Assembly: GCA_030142905.1 (NCBI GenBank)
Contig: JASJOG010000041.1
Coordinates: 1,731,501 to 1,795,500, forward strand
Direction: 5' to 3'
Length of the DNA: 64,000 bases
From: Heliopora coerulea
Lineage: Eukaryota > Cnidaria > Anthozoa > Scleralcyonacea > Helioporidae
Shown: positions 1 through 12,962 of the stretch, one piece after another
How positions within the stretch are numbered: the stretch's first letter is position 1
Layout of the letters: the number at the start of each line of letters is the position of its first letter
The notes under the pieces: model-generated
Database searches by the model: none
What the model saw: only the letters and a program-made list of their open reading frames with translations
What the model was told of the DNA's origin: nothing
Made by a program: the position numbers and the translations under genes

Positions 1-111
1 GGGATTTATATCCTCTATCGTGGAAATCCAATTGTTCGGTAAGACAAACAGTGATTTCTTTTTTCCATCGCGTCATGGAAAAGTGTTGAAGCAGTATACG
101 CATAAATGTTG

Positions 112-610
112 TGCGATACAAAGCTTACGTTACGTTGCGTTACGTTACCTTACGTTTTGTAAAGCTTACGCTACATTACCTTACGTTTTGTTACGTTACG
201 AGACATCACGCTACGTCACATTTCGTTACAATATGTTCCTATGCATGGCGAAACATTGCCGTACAGTACATTACGTTACATTACTTTACATCACTTTACG
301 TTGCTTTACATCACTTTACGTTGCTTTACATTGCATTACACTACATTAAATTACGTTGCATTGCGTAAGATTGCGTTACGTTATTATACGTCATTGTACG
401 TCATGTTACGTTACATTACGTTGCAATACGTTACGAAACGTTACGTTACAACACATTACGCCGCATAACTTTTCATTGCTTTGTATCGCATTACGTCGAA
501 TTAAATTAGATTGCATAACTGCACACTGCGTCTCCTTACATTGCAGTACATTACATAACTTTACACTGCATTTCCTGGAATTACATTACATAAGATTACT
601 TTACGTTTAT
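112..610. repeat. Degenerate pentanucleotide satellite (TTACG/TTACA)
   Basis: About 500 bp built from 5-bp words TTACG, TTACA, TTGCG and TTGCA. The 5-bp period keeps several + frames open, producing Y/T/L/R/H-rich spurious ORFs. No coding content. It decays into ordinary sequence by about 620. Confidence 0.85.
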
Positions 611-939
611 AAAGTTTTAATTGAGTCAATTAACATAACATGTTACTGATCACCAGTCTGAAATCAGACCTTTGTAACCTGATTACCGGTTAGATGGTCT
701 AACCATTTATCTCCCGAGAAATTAGGTATCCTTTAAGCCTCGGCTATTTAAGCCTCACCGAACTTGTAATTAATTCACTCTACTCTGAAGATGTTTTTGC
801 TGGAGCAACGTCAGTATTAAAGTTTTCGTAAAGTATTATGTCTCCATTATGGTTTTATGAGAAGTTATTTGCTGGGTTATCATACTACTTATGTAAACTA
901 ACCATCTTAACCTTGTGATTATTCTGTTTGGAATGTCAG

Positions 940-3900
940 GTGCAATCGTATCTGGGCCGGACGAGCGGCTGGAATAGCAGTAACGGAAGAGGGATTTGGC
1001 CATATTTCTTTTAACGATATTTGTGGCATGGAGTGGGGTGGCATTGATATCCGCAATGGAGGTCACCCAGTTATCTTGAACAACACTATCCACCAGGGAC
1101 ACGGAGATGGAGTGGTGATTGGAAAAAACGGTCGTGGTCTAATTTTTGAAAATGTTATAAAAAGTAAGTAAAACTGAACCAAAGGTCTTCAGTATATTTC
1201 TAGCGTTATCTGGTCGGAAGAGCATGAAACGTCTTGAGTATTTTGAAAAAATCTAAGAAAAAAGAAAAGAAGATTGTAGAAAAATTGGATTAATAACGGA
1301 ATTGAGAACTAATGCTAATATTCAAAAGATTTGCGGCGAGATTTCCGTTGGTCGTCGTCATGTGTCGCAAAAATTCGCCCGTTACGACCGGCAGTCAAGT
1401 TATAGGAATGTCCGGAATTGCGCCCGCTCATAATTGATAAAAAGTTACATTATTGAGTGATGTTAAGGACGTGATACGCGATGTTGAACCATGTGATTGA
1501 TGCTTTTTACGCCTTGTATTTGTATTTGTTATACTTAAGGTTGATATATAGATTTTTTTATGGGCCGTGATCTTCTGTTACCATACATATATATATTGGC
1601 TTCATTTTCTGGGCCTTATAAACAATAGGATGCTCGATCCAATCTTTTCTAGAGATCAGTAATTGGCATGTATAATTTTTCCCGCCAAACGCTGCCTCGC
1701 TTGCCAACTGAGCCCGCAACCATAACCAGCGGCAAGGTGGGTCCGCTAAACTGCATTCCAGCAGAGACTAGCCCAATAGTTAATAAACTTTTTGTTTGTT
1801 CGTTTATGTGATAAGAAAATTGTGGTTGTGGTGTTTGGGTTCTGTCAACCTCAAGACCTGTGATCTTTGGAAATCATATCAGTGATTGTGGAGACCATGG
1901 GGTGGCTTTTGTGAGCACAGCAGATGGCCTCCGTGAAAACCAGAGGCTGAGCGCGCATTTCATTTCTCAAGATCAAGAACAGGTAAGATTTTAATGCCTG
2001 AGAGAGTAGTGTAAGACGACGATTGGTGTAATGCAACGTGCTACATCTTAGTACAGCATGCGAGTGTCACCGTACTTTGCTGTCCAGTGTGGTTTTTCCC
2101 GCAGTGGTATAGCTACATACGGGCCTACCGGCCCTTGGCCGTTGAACTCTAAAAAGACTGGAACGATACCTCGTTATGCCTGGCCTCAAGATTGAATGAA
2201 GCCGACCTGGGGGCAGCCATGTAGGTCAAAAGCACGCGTGGGAAAATGTTCTTTGAACCTTTACTTTTCATGGACAGTTAATTTTGACAAATATGCGGTC
2301 CTACCGACATCGTCCTCTACTTATTAAGGATGAAAAAGAGAACTGTCAAAAAATCCGAAATTTAGGCTAAGTTTTTCACAATAGGTATAGCTACATATGG
2401 TATTTGCAGTTGTTGTGGATAGTCTTTCAGAGAAACAGACAGATTTTAAAACAACGCATAAATTAATTTGTAGATAAACATTTTGCCTGAAATCGAATTA
2501 TGTCACCACGCTCAAGTTTCGATGGTTTCGAGTGGGTTTCGACCAATGTTTTAGACAGCGTATTGAAGCGTATTGCAGAAGGCGTTGATTTAAACGTGCA
2601 ATTGTCTGTTCGATTTTTCAATTTGTGAAATTCAGTTTAGTCCTAAAAAGAACAGATTCAGCAGAAAGTGATAATATCGAGACTAGCAGCGAAGAACCGA
2701 AGTGTTAGGAAAGGAAAAAGCTTTTTTTCTCTGGCAAATTTTTCAACAGTGTAGAGGATATGCTACATATTGCACATGCGGCATTATAAACATTGAAAAT
2801 TATTGACTTGGGCCCCCCTGTTGTCCCCCCACCATGAAAGTTGCACCCAGGTTACGCCACTGTTTTTCAGTACTGTGCAGCATGGTTCGTTGAATAATTT
2901 GCTCTACAGTAGTGTAAGGAAATACAGCAAAATCCGTTTAGTTTGTTGCTGTATTGTAATGACTCGAGTCATGACAACACTGCCACTGTCAAAAATCTTC
3001 ATTGGCGAAGAATGCAGCAATTTTGGATGTACTATTTACAAAACGAGCTGGAGTGCTTTATCGGATATAAAGCACAAGGCGGCAGCCAAATATTTTGGAC
3101 CCGATAAAGCACGTACTGCGAGTTTTTTAAATGTCTTATGAGACGAACTTCTTTATACGCTAATTCCCCACGAAAGTTTTGCAATTTATGTTTTCTAAGG
3201 CGAAAAATATTGAGAATTTCAGTAGGGGTGCACCGGATATTGTATCCGGCCGGATAGTAGGGTAATGGGACTATCCGGTATCCGGCCGGATACCGGATAC
3301 CGAATAATTTGCTTTTCTGAAGACAATTGTCAATTTGTGTTACTTGTACCATACTAACAATAGACATTAATGAAAGAAACAATGTAAACTCGTGTTCTGA
3401 TCTAACGTTATTTTTTAACAAATAAACAGAAGATAATCGTCTGTTACTTGATAACAATCTCAATAAGTGACACATTTTGATGCGCATAACAACCATTTTA
3501 CACAAAGTTGTTTGTAGTCCCACTCTAGTTTGTTATACAGTGGCATTGTCAGAATTTTCTTGCATTGTGATGAATGAAAAGGAGTTTCATCTTCATGTTC
3601 ATCTTCAGTTCTGTTGCATTTTTCCGCCATTTGCAAGTTGCAACTCGTAACTTGTCTAATTAATGCTTGTAATAATTATAAACGCCAGTGAACAAGTAAT
3701 GTTTTAAAGTAATTACTTGCAAAAAAAGACAAATCACAGTTGAACTTCAGTGTAAAGTTTTAATTTTTGTCCTCTCCATCCAAACCTAATTTGGGTAATA
3801 ATTGATTGATTTGTGGCAAGTGCGAGCTTTTCATCCAAAATACCGGTATCCGGCCGGATTTTTTTCAATTATTCGGTAAATCCGGTATCCGGCCGGCTAT

Positions 3901-5349
3901 AAAAAACACTATCCGGTGCACCCCTAAATTTCAGAATAGAGCACATGTGTCTGTATCTCATATACAGACAACAACACGGTTATGATTTTTCTTTTGTATT
4001 TCCCTCGTGAATTCTTATTGAGTTTTATAATGTGATTTATAAAGTCCGCAAAAAACTAGTGCCCGATTACCTGTCCGAGATTTTCACAAATGTTAACCAA
4101 ATTCATGATCACACCACTAGACAATCTCAACTTAACTTCGCATTATCCAAGCCAAAAACCAGTTTTATAAAAAATAAATTTGGTTAATATTCGTGAAAGT
4201 ATATTTGTAAATATAGTTTGTTGGTTAAAAAAAATCTCCTGAAATTTAGTGACTTAAATTGACTGGACCATGATAAGTGACTGGAGTCGACTCGACACAA
4301 GGATACCTTGACTCTTCAAGTCACAGTATTTAGTGACTCCCAACCAGTGCCGTACGAACGCAAAATTTTATAGGGCGACATCTTCAATATCAAAGATTCA
4401 ACTTTTTTTGATCTTTTTTTTTTCTAAATTCAAAAATTTTGCGCAAAGAGCAGCAAACTGTTAACTCGATGTGTCGATTTCTAATTGTTAATTGACGACT
4501 TTGTTGCCGTCAAGACTGGGAAGCGCGTGTTTTAAACTTTCAATTACATTTTGAGTAGTAATAAACAAAAAAACACTTATTTCTATTGAAGTACCTCGTG
4601 TAGTTGAATACCGTTAGTACAGGTATACAATTGTTATGATATATGGGTGTGTTAGACTGGTGTGTTAGAGCAGGCTGAGGAGGGCGCCTTCAATAGTATT
4701 TGCCCTAGGCGAATTACCACCTAAGTACGGCTCTGCTGGTTACACTACTGTGCTGTACAGTTTAGCGTTGCTACAGTGTGAGCTTACCTGTTAGTGTATC
4801 TCAGATGTTGTATTCCTATTTCCAGGATCAAATCGCCCAACTTCATATTTATGACGACGAACCTTCATCTGCCTCCTTCTTTGAGGAGCAAGACACCCTA
4901 TCAGCAAATTTGAGTAAGTTCGTAGTTTATCTTTCTTACAGATATATTCTTCGAAATCTCACTTGTATCTTGTTTAGCCATAATTTCTCGTTAAGAGGTT
5001 AAGTATGCCAACACTGAGACTGATGTTTTGATTGTGGCAGCATGGAGATATTCATCGCCACGGTTGATCACCCTACAACATTTCCAAGCTCCCTCATTCA
5101 AAACATCAGTCTTAATAAATATCGTTATTAACTTATCGTGGCTGTCGCATAGGCAACACACATGTCGAACTTACATTTTAGCTCACCATCTGAATCTCGG
5201 TAGCTCTTCGCCGTTCATCAGAGGGTTGTGGGTTCGATCCAGGCCAGGGGCTCAGAAATCGTTTTCCTGAGGTTTGAGTTTCACGAACGTCCACCGACAG
5301 CTGTGTTAGAATATGCTGCCATATATTGATATATGTATACGTATGTGTG

Positions 5350-5395
<46 letters not shown>

Positions 5396-6657
5396 AATAT
5401 GTATATATATATGTGTATACATATACCCCGATTCTTCAGTTATTATGCAACAAGCCATGCATTATTTTAATTAAATCTAGAATCGTTGCTGCAGATAAAC
5501 ATTGTTATCGTAAACTCGTAAACTACCAGTACTCTTGCAATCTGGTCATCGTACTGTCTTTAGAGTGTCTATTCACTTTTCATAAACGACCTCACTTCCG
5601 GTCTGATACGAAGCATGCGTGCATAATTTGCTATATACCTTACGTGTTATATACACATGGTTAGTGGATACGAAGAGACACCATCTGTGTTTATAGCTTC
5701 AATTCTGTACAAAGCAGAGGTAACCTGAAAGCCACGACAAAATAGAGACTATTTGTCTGATTTTTCAAATACTCTCGTCTACCGCAAAGTAGTAGCAAAT
5801 TTCAAATTCCCATCCGCCTGGAACATCTTTTTCCAGTTTCGTTTCTTCAATGGGGAAAATTCCCCGAAAACACTGGAAAATTCACATCTGAATTTTTGTC
5901 TTCTGTGTCGTACCCAGGTCCCCACCTGGAGAAGAACTTGGCCATTGTGGACAACAACACAATCTGCGATAACCGAGGCTCGGGTCTTTTGTTCGCTGGT
6001 TCCGAGGGTGTAACAATTCGGGGGAACACTTTGACGGGGAACCATGGTTACGGCATCGCGATCGAAAAACCCGGTGATGTGGTAATAAACAGCAATAGCG
6101 TAATAAACAACAGAGGCCAGGGAGTGTCATTGGAGGTTGGTACCATCGCCTATTTACGTGACAACGGTATCCGTGGCAACCGTAACCATGGCATTGTCAC
6201 TCACGGGCGCGGCCGGATCAAGGAGAATGATATCATCGGGAACTTGGGATGCGGGATCAAGATTTACGGGCCTGGGGACCCATTTGTTACGAAAAATAGG
6301 ATTTTCTCGGGCAAGTATAACGCCATTGAAGTTCTTGAGAACGCGAGAGGTTGTATTACAGGCAACGAAATTTACAGCGAAGCTGACAAGAAAATGGTAC
6401 AAGATCCCGGGAGTACGACTGTTGTCGAGGACAATGATCTTCTGACGTCACTATTACTGCATAGCTCCGCTGGTCCGAAAGACGAGTCAGTCGATTTAAC
6501 GGACCTATCTTTCCTGACATCTCCACGACCGCGGCAGACCGGCGCTGCGATCCCAAGGGGAGATATTTCTCATATTGTGCAAAAACTGACCATGCCCCAA
6601 GTGCCAAAGACGAACACAGGTTGTCGAACTATGAGCAGATTTTGTGTTCTCTTGTGA
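940..6657 (+). CDS. Right-handed beta-helix (PbH1) repeat protein, FBXO10/FBXO11-like, last four exons
   Basis: Four exons join in phase: 940-1163, 1856-1983, 4826-4913 and 5918-6657 (stop TGA 6655-6657). The joined product in the window is about 392 aa; the 5' part lies to the left. Acceptors end in AG, donors are GTAAGT/GTAAGA, and each split codon restores a sensible residue (N at the first join, S at the third). The protein is a run of ~23-residue parallel beta-helix repeats of the form N-x-I-x-x-x-x-x-x-G-[IV]-x-[IV] (NRIWAGRAAGIAV, NDICGMEWGGIDI, NHISDCGDHGVAF, NTLTGNHGYGIAI, NDIIGNLGCGIKI). In animals such repeats occur in the SCF substrate-receptor F-box proteins FBXO10 and FBXO11 and in SHCBP1. 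There is no C-terminal UBR-type zinc finger, which argues against FBXO11 and for an FBXO10-like protein. The F-box itself is not in the window. If correct, the helix would recognise substrates for a cullin-1 ubiquitin ligase. Confidence 0.75.
1164..1855 (+). other. Intron of the beta-helix gene
   Basis: Donor GTAAGT at 1164 and acceptor CAAG before 1856. AT-rich; no coding signal or recognisable repeat seen. Confidence 0.7.
3223..3926. mobile_element. Non-autonomous hAT-type element (MITE) with 8-bp target duplication
   Basis: A 704-bp element bounded by inverted termini TAGGGGTGCACCGGATA at 3223 and its complement ending at 3926. It is flanked by a perfect 8-bp direct repeat AATTTCAG (3215-3222 and 3927-3934). 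Subterminal regions carry several copies of TATCCGGCCGGA in both orientations, as expected for transposase-binding sites. Terminal sequence, 8-bp duplication and subterminal repeats fit the hAT superfamily. There is no transposase ORF. It sits in the 1984-4825 intron of the beta-helix gene; nothing else was recognised in that intron. Confidence 0.88.
5140..5290 (+). repeat. Possible tRNA-derived SINE fragment
   Basis: A B-box-like GGTTCGATCC lies at 5232-5241 in a tRNA-like context. No convincing A box or cloverleaf is visible. It lies in the last intron of the beta-helix gene. Confidence 0.3.
5335..5415. repeat. (TATATG)n microsatellite
   Basis: About 80 bp of TATATG/TATGTA hexanucleotide repeats within the 4914-5917 intron, giving a spurious Y/V-rich ORF. 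Confidence 0.9.
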
Positions 6658-6767
6658 GGGTGATTTTCACCTCAGCATAGGCCCGCACGTAGAGGAAGAC
6701 AGAAAAAGGAAACGGCTGCTGTCTGTGGTCAACCATAGGAAAAATGAATTCAGAAATCAGTAAAGGT

Positions 6768-7289
6768 AGAGACACACTATTGCGTCGCTGGTCGCTAGAG
6801 CTCGGCTCCAAGGCGACTGGCGACCAAGCGACAAGCGGCTAGACACACTGTAAAAGTCGCTAACGATAAAGCGAATATATTGAACGAAACACAACTGTTT
6901 TCCGCTAGGCGAATTTTATTATGCGAAGCGACTTTTTCTTTAGTCTCATAGGCTCTCGACTGTAACTAATGAGAAACCTATTCAATTTACACAAAGAAAT
7001 GTCGATTCACGCGATAAAATTTGCCTGGTGGAAAACAGCTTTAACCCAATCTTTTCCCTAGCATTCAACTTCATTTTCTCATTCCCATAGTCCGTCCGTG
7101 ACATATCATAAAGTACGGCGTACAATTTGTGTTTATCAGAACCACCTCGTACGACGCTATTTTGAAATTTTTCGCTGGCAACTCAGCGATTTCAGCGACG
7201 CGTTCCCAGCGACAGAACGACAAGCCTTGGTAACCGCACAAATACATCGCTAAGCTCCAGCGACACGGTGACAGCGATAGTGTGTCTCT
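6768..7289. mobile_element. TIR element (MITE), superfamily unclear
   Basis: Inverted ends AGAGACACACTAT (6768-6780) and ATAGTGTGTCTCT (7277-7289) enclose about 522 bp. Many GTCGCTGG/CCAGCGAC words lie near both ends. There is no ORF. The target duplication is not clear, so no superfamily is assigned. It begins about 110 bp after the beta-helix stop codon and may lie within or near its 3' UTR. Confidence 0.7.
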
Positions 7290-10200
7290 GTCTTAAGTCA
7301 TTAAAGGAGACCCGAAGGACTGACAAATCATTTGCTGATGCGTACTCTTGTATATGTTATCTAGAAAAACAACATGGCCATTAGTGAATGTGCGCATTGC
7401 TTGATAGCCTTCACTGGCCGCGTTACTTCTCTGTTGAAAAATTACTGCGCATTCTGTTGACTAAAGTATCAGTCTTTCACTACCGCAGAATCCCAGAATT
7501 ACCGACCCGAAAGTAGCAACCCTATAGTAACGTCAAATTTGAAATGCATGTAAAACTATTATGATGTGCGCGTCATTCGAAAGCAGCTCTGATGTTGAAA
7601 GAAGATAAATACGAACGTCATTTGACTTTTTTGTATCTCAAGAGTCAAAGAACTTACGGATCACTCTAAAAGGGTGTTCATGTCATGGCTGGCAACTTTT
7701 ACATGTGTAATGCTTTGAGGGAAAAATCAACGGTTTGGTGAGGTACTTAGCCGACAAATTGGCCTTTAATCCATGCTCATACCCAAAAATACTGCAGATA
7801 AGGGGGCACCTGGCCATACTGAAGTAGGTAAGAGTTATGCATTTAGCCACAGTTCTCTGGGAACCTATACCAGTTGCAATGACAACTAATCCTTGTTAAC
7901 ATGCAGTAACATAGCCAGGATGCAATTGTCACGTGGGCAAAGCAAAGGCACAAATTTCCAATTGTTCAATACTTGTAACGTTGAGTGTGCAATATGCATT
8001 ATCTCCCTTACAATATTGCTTGATCCCAGCAATCGTGGCAGGAAGATTTATCATTGGTTGCACTAGTGAACAACCTGGATATCTGGTTGAATGTGTCGTT
8101 CAGTGGAACTCAATTTCAGGCAAAAGGCCCAATTACATATTAATTTACGTACTGTTCTAAAATCTTTCTTTATTTTGACTGCAGTTCACAAGGAATGTTA
8201 TTGATCATCTGCCCACATCTTTCTGCAGTATTTCATGCGGGCACAAGCCGGTTTAATGTAGGCCTAGGCACGGTAAGCCCGTATGTAACTACGCCACTGT
8301 TAACATATTAACATGGGTTAAGTAGATAATAGCTTTCTTCTTCTAAATTTGGTCATTGTGGAACGCAATTTTTGTGCATTACTTCGAGAAAGAATGTTGT
8401 GCGCACAGAATTGTGGTTAACCCCTTCCCGACCGAGGACGTACTCAACCTCTACCCTGGGTCTTTACTCGGCGCTCCTCCTCGCTGGATTGGAGGAGCAC
8501 CGAGTAAAGACCCTGGGTACGAGGTTGGGACGTACTCTGTTATTTTACTCTAGCTGGAGCCAAACGGTTTTACTTGTTGAAGGGAGACGACCCGTTGGAA
8601 AAGAGTTAAATGTACAAGTGACTATCCTACACAATGTGGTCCACCGGCCTTACACGTAATGGTTGTTAAGCCAGCCTTTGCCACAGCAGTTCTGGATTCC
8701 CCACAGACAAATGCAGCGTTTCTCAGGCAACCTCACTGTAGCGGCCCGCTATGCCTTCCCTTGAGATAGCTTGTGTACCACTTTGCCATGAAATAAGCAT
8801 ACTAAACACCTGGAGGGCTGCTGTACCCAGATGATTGCTTTTCCGTGATAGTCAACCACTAATCTCTAATAAGGAAGACTGGTTCGAGCATCCCATGCTC
8901 GGACAATGAAGTTTGAGTGGATTACAGCGGCCATTGCTAAGGGACCAACTACAGGGTTTTTTGACGGTGGATGGCGTTGTTTTTTTTTTGATAGTGTCTT
9001 TCGACCTTCAAAGCAGTTCCATTTTGTCATATAGAGGATCAGGAAATATTTTTGAAAGCGCTAAGCAAAAAGATTTACAACGACTTCGGTCCCTTAGTAA
9101 TGGCGCGGTCAAATTTCGCGAGTTTCATTTTCTGGGCCTTTCAAACAATTTTCAAATAGGATGCTCGATCCAGTCTCCCCTGGAGTTCAGTGTCATCAAC
9201 CCTACTCTTGCATGTTTTTGGTCATTGAAGTGACTTTGACTTGAAGAAAGTCTCCTTGATTTGGAAAAAAAAGCCCTTTTGTCTTCCATAGGTAGGGTAC
9301 ACTTTTTTAAATCTCTGAGACAATGCATAGTGGGCTAGGATACGACATTGTGGGTCTGCTACTTTCGGGGTTAAGCGGTCGTTCCTTCATCTCCTGAGAC
9401 GGTTTGTTCTGTTTCCTAAGGCATCATTTTCGGGATATGTAAACAGGTTCTTCATATCAAGCATAACTGTGTACAAGTCGTTTGGTGACCACACGTAGTA
9501 GCAATTTATAAATTACTTGACGAAATGGAAAACTTCGCATGAACATTAAAACTCTGGCACCTAGAAACTCGTTGGTGCATTGTGTGTCCAACGGACATTT
9601 ATTTAAACGCCAGTCGGAACGAAATGTCATCCCGGTAGTGAGGATAGGGAAAATATTTCCTCCAGGAGTCACCCAACCCCTCCTCGCATCCAGGGTCTTC
9701 ATCCCACTCGCTTGCCTCTGCTGCAATAAGAACATGTTTAAGCCTGGGATAATGTAAGCGGTAAGAGGTAAATCATACGACACTGGGACAAATTCAATAG
9801 TGGGAAGAAATTTGCTGCGGGGTTAACTGCAGCCAGGCAAGTTAAAGGGAGGAGATGAAGGTAATTACTGAACGTAGTGTGTTGTCCAATATCGTGAGGC
9901 GGTTTTCGAAAAAAAAAAAACGAAACCGAAAACCGTCACAAAAAAACCCCGATAAAACTGACATAACCGATCTTTCTCATTAACTAGTTTACTGTGAATC
10001 AAAAGAAATTAAGAAACATGTTTATTTTATGAAGTGATGACATCGTTGAAATCATGAGATTATTTAACCTTTATCATTTATACATCAAAATTCGACATTC
10101 TATGTATTTAATACAAATGCTTTTGATCCTGATAGCCGGAAACTATCTGACTTCGGAATGATCACACCTATGATCCGACAGAGCGCTTCTCGCGTTGAAT

Positions 10201-12156
10201 GCCAATCCGATAAAATCAAATCGATAAATGCTGAAACGGTTTTTTTAGTTTTCCGACGTGAAGGACACCGACAAAACTAATCTTTAAATGAAACCGGTCT
10301 TGCTGTTGACCGATTAACCGCCTCTTACTACTGTCCAACTTGCCTTGCAACCTGTGTCGCAATTTTGTTGTGAGACAAGATGCGTGAGAGAGATTGTCGT
10401 GCAACATGGTCTGTAATTAGGGGCGTAGTTAACCCATTTTGACTGACGGAGAGTCCTGCTTAACTTGCCCGAACACTGTATACTTTCAAAAATTGCCCAA
10501 ATTTAATTTTACGCCAATCCAGGACATGTGTGGTGTAGCCTCATTTCCTCATCCCTGATACGTAAATTAAATGTAAACCAGTAGCCAGGAGGGATTTTGA
10601 CCTTCCTTGCCAAACCAACTTTTGCCCAATGCCCTAAGTATAAAATTTTTTTGCAAATTGTCGGGACTTTTTTAGAAACTTGGTGGGATTGTCATACCCC
10701 ACTCACCCCATAAACGGCACCCCCGTGTAACAGCACCTTAAATGAAAGTTGGCTAAATTGTATTGTAGCAGTCGGCAGGATTTTTAAAATTTTAGTAGGG
10801 CTGGTCTAATTTTTAAGGGTGCTTGAAACCCCCTGGTCTTAATCTTTATCGTCCGGTGGTTTTAAAAAGTTCCACCCTTAGTGACTAGGGATGGTGAATA
10901 AACGTAAAGATAAAGTCGCATTGTGCGGATCATGTACCAGTTTGTTGGTCTTAAGGGCTGTTTACACGAGCGATTTTGTGTCTTGCGATTGACATTGTGG
11001 AGTATGTGTTTAAGTGACGAAAGTGTCGCTGACAACCTACAGCGAATCATAAGCAGATATCTTGCTTTATATACTATCACAACTTTATTGCATACACCAG
11101 GGTGACCATCGCAACGTGCAAGATTGCAATGTGTGAATGGCCTTTCAGGCGGATAAAATTTAATCTCGGCTGTGCAAAGCATTGGAAACCGCGTTTATTC
11201 CTTCTGGACTTACCTTTGAGATAAGCGAATATTCTAAGTTTCGTACAAGTGGTCTCATGGCACTGAAACTCGAAGTACAATATAGATTTCTTTATCATTT
11301 GATATCACAAACACCGCCGATTTAGACCCAAAACGCAAGACGGTCACAGAACAAAAGGGTTCTAAAAACTTGTATGAATACCGCCAATATGTGGGGGAAA
11401 ATTCCATGTCGTGAAACCCTCGTAGCCTTTCAAGCAGACGGGCTGATTTTGTCACCCTAAATTGTTCGTTCTGTCACGTGGCTTGAAACCTCCGCAAGTC
11501 CGCCTCCTCGTGATTGGTTAACTTTTTCCGAAGTGAAATTTCGCTGACTGATTGAACCACAGAAAATGAGCGAAATGCAGATGGTTTTTCTATATATTGA
11601 TCTCATATGAAGAAAATATCAAAATCTTGCAATTTTGTCGGTTTAATGAAATACTGTATGTGAATCCAGAACTTGGCAGTCAGTTCAAGGTTAATATATT
11701 TTGTCTACTGACGGTTAACTCGGAGGCTAGTTGTTTGCGAATCTCGGTAACTGCCCGAAACGCTTGCGCAGGTGTTGAAAAGTAATGTTATATACTTGCC
11801 TCTGTTTAAATTAATAGAGGTAAGTCGAAAACCATTCAGCCTCGAGTATGTCGCTAAATTTTGAAAGATGGCTGTAATGAAGAAGATCCTTTCTACTGCT
11901 TAAGATTGTAATTAAATAACAGCACGTCGATGAATTGATAGAGAATAATTTTTAAGGAAGTGTGAAACGTGAATTATTTATCGAGAACTCTTGAATGCGC
12001 CTCCTGACGGATTTAATGAAACTTCTTTTACAGGCTTGAATTTTCACTTTAATTTTCACTTTTGTGGAAAAGATAAGCATTTGAAACATTCTCTAACTTA
12101 CGAAAGCTCGGTGGGCTATATATGCTTTTGTTTCGCAATCCTTTTTATCACATATT
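7290..12156. other. Intergenic region without recognisable gene
   Basis: Both strands hold only short ORFs with no family resemblance and no coding-like composition. It contains the palindrome at 8437-8535, a fragment of the TTTTACT/CTGG dispersed repeat near 8540-8580, and a piece (10950-11150) sharing words such as TTGCATACACCA with 34110-34180. Otherwise AT-rich unique-looking DNA. Confidence 0.6.
8437..8535. repeat. Near-perfect 44-bp inverted repeat (hairpin)
   Basis: Arms 8437-8480 and 8491-8535 are reverse complements with a few mismatches, separated by a 10-bp spacer. The arms share ACCCTGGGTCTTTACTCGG. Probably a folded miniature element. Confidence 0.85.
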
Positions 12157-12456
12157 GGTAGAAACTTAGTCGAATACTATTGCAAATGCTGCATTCTGAT
12201 TGGCTACGCTACTCGCTATTTGTCGATAGATAGCGAGTAGCAAAAATGGCTTCCGCCTCTCGTTTTTGTGAAGTTTCTGAAGACGAAATAGATTGCCTAC
12301 TTGAAAGTGCAATCCCAGAGAAGACGAAAAATGTTCTTTGCAAAGTGTTTCTACTAAAACAATTAGGAGATTTCTATGAGGTGATAGTTGACGAGGGCTT
12401 CGCCCTCGTCAACTATCACCTCATAGAAATCTCGAGCTCATAATCTAATTGTTAAC
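12157..12456 (+). mobile_element. Palindromic miniature element, copy A, with recombinase-like ORF fragment
   Basis: About 300 bp, closely matching copy B at 40414-40687. It contains a hairpin around GCTACTCGCTAT / ATAGCGAGTAGC (12207-12240) and a start codon at 12246. The short reading frame begins MASASRFCEVSEDEID; this resembles, from memory, N-termini of DUF3504/Crypton-type recombinase-like proteins of cnidarians (weak recognition). The frame runs into a perfect 32-bp inverted repeat (12367-12398 and 12402-12433, loop TTC) and ends soon after, so it is a relic and not a gene. Confidence 0.65.
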
Positions 12457-12962
12457 TAGTCTTGGGGCGAAATGAAAAGTGCTTTTTTCATTTCTCTAAT
12501 CTTCATAAGATTCGAAACGGTTTTGCAAGACACAGATGGTAATATTGCTTGTTAATTGTCTTTTACACAGACTTGTATCGTTTAAGATGCAATTCGTTTT
12601 ACTTTCCTTGTTAATTCGTTTCGAAGAAGGAGAGTTCAGAGTACAAAAGAAAGAAATACGTGTTTTCTACTTAAACCTTTTGAAATAACAAAAGACTGTT
12701 AATAGAAATAAAGCTTCGGATCTTTTCAAGTGGTGGCGAAAATAATCATCGGTATATTCGAAATAACACATTTACTGAGAAGTTAAGTGTTCTATTTGTC
12801 CGTCAACGTGTAATTTACATAAAAAAGCCAGGTGTTTCTGGGAATAATAAGCGAAATACATCCAAAACCTTCGCAGTTCAACATTAACCATACAACCGAG
12901 CAGTTTTCACATTCAGCGACGGTAACGAGAAAAAATTCTCAACGAGAGAAACAGCTCCAAAA

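Noticed and set aside
20..468. Overlapping + strand ORFs rich in Y, T, L and R
   Set aside because: They are reading-frame artefacts of the 5-bp satellite, open in several frames.
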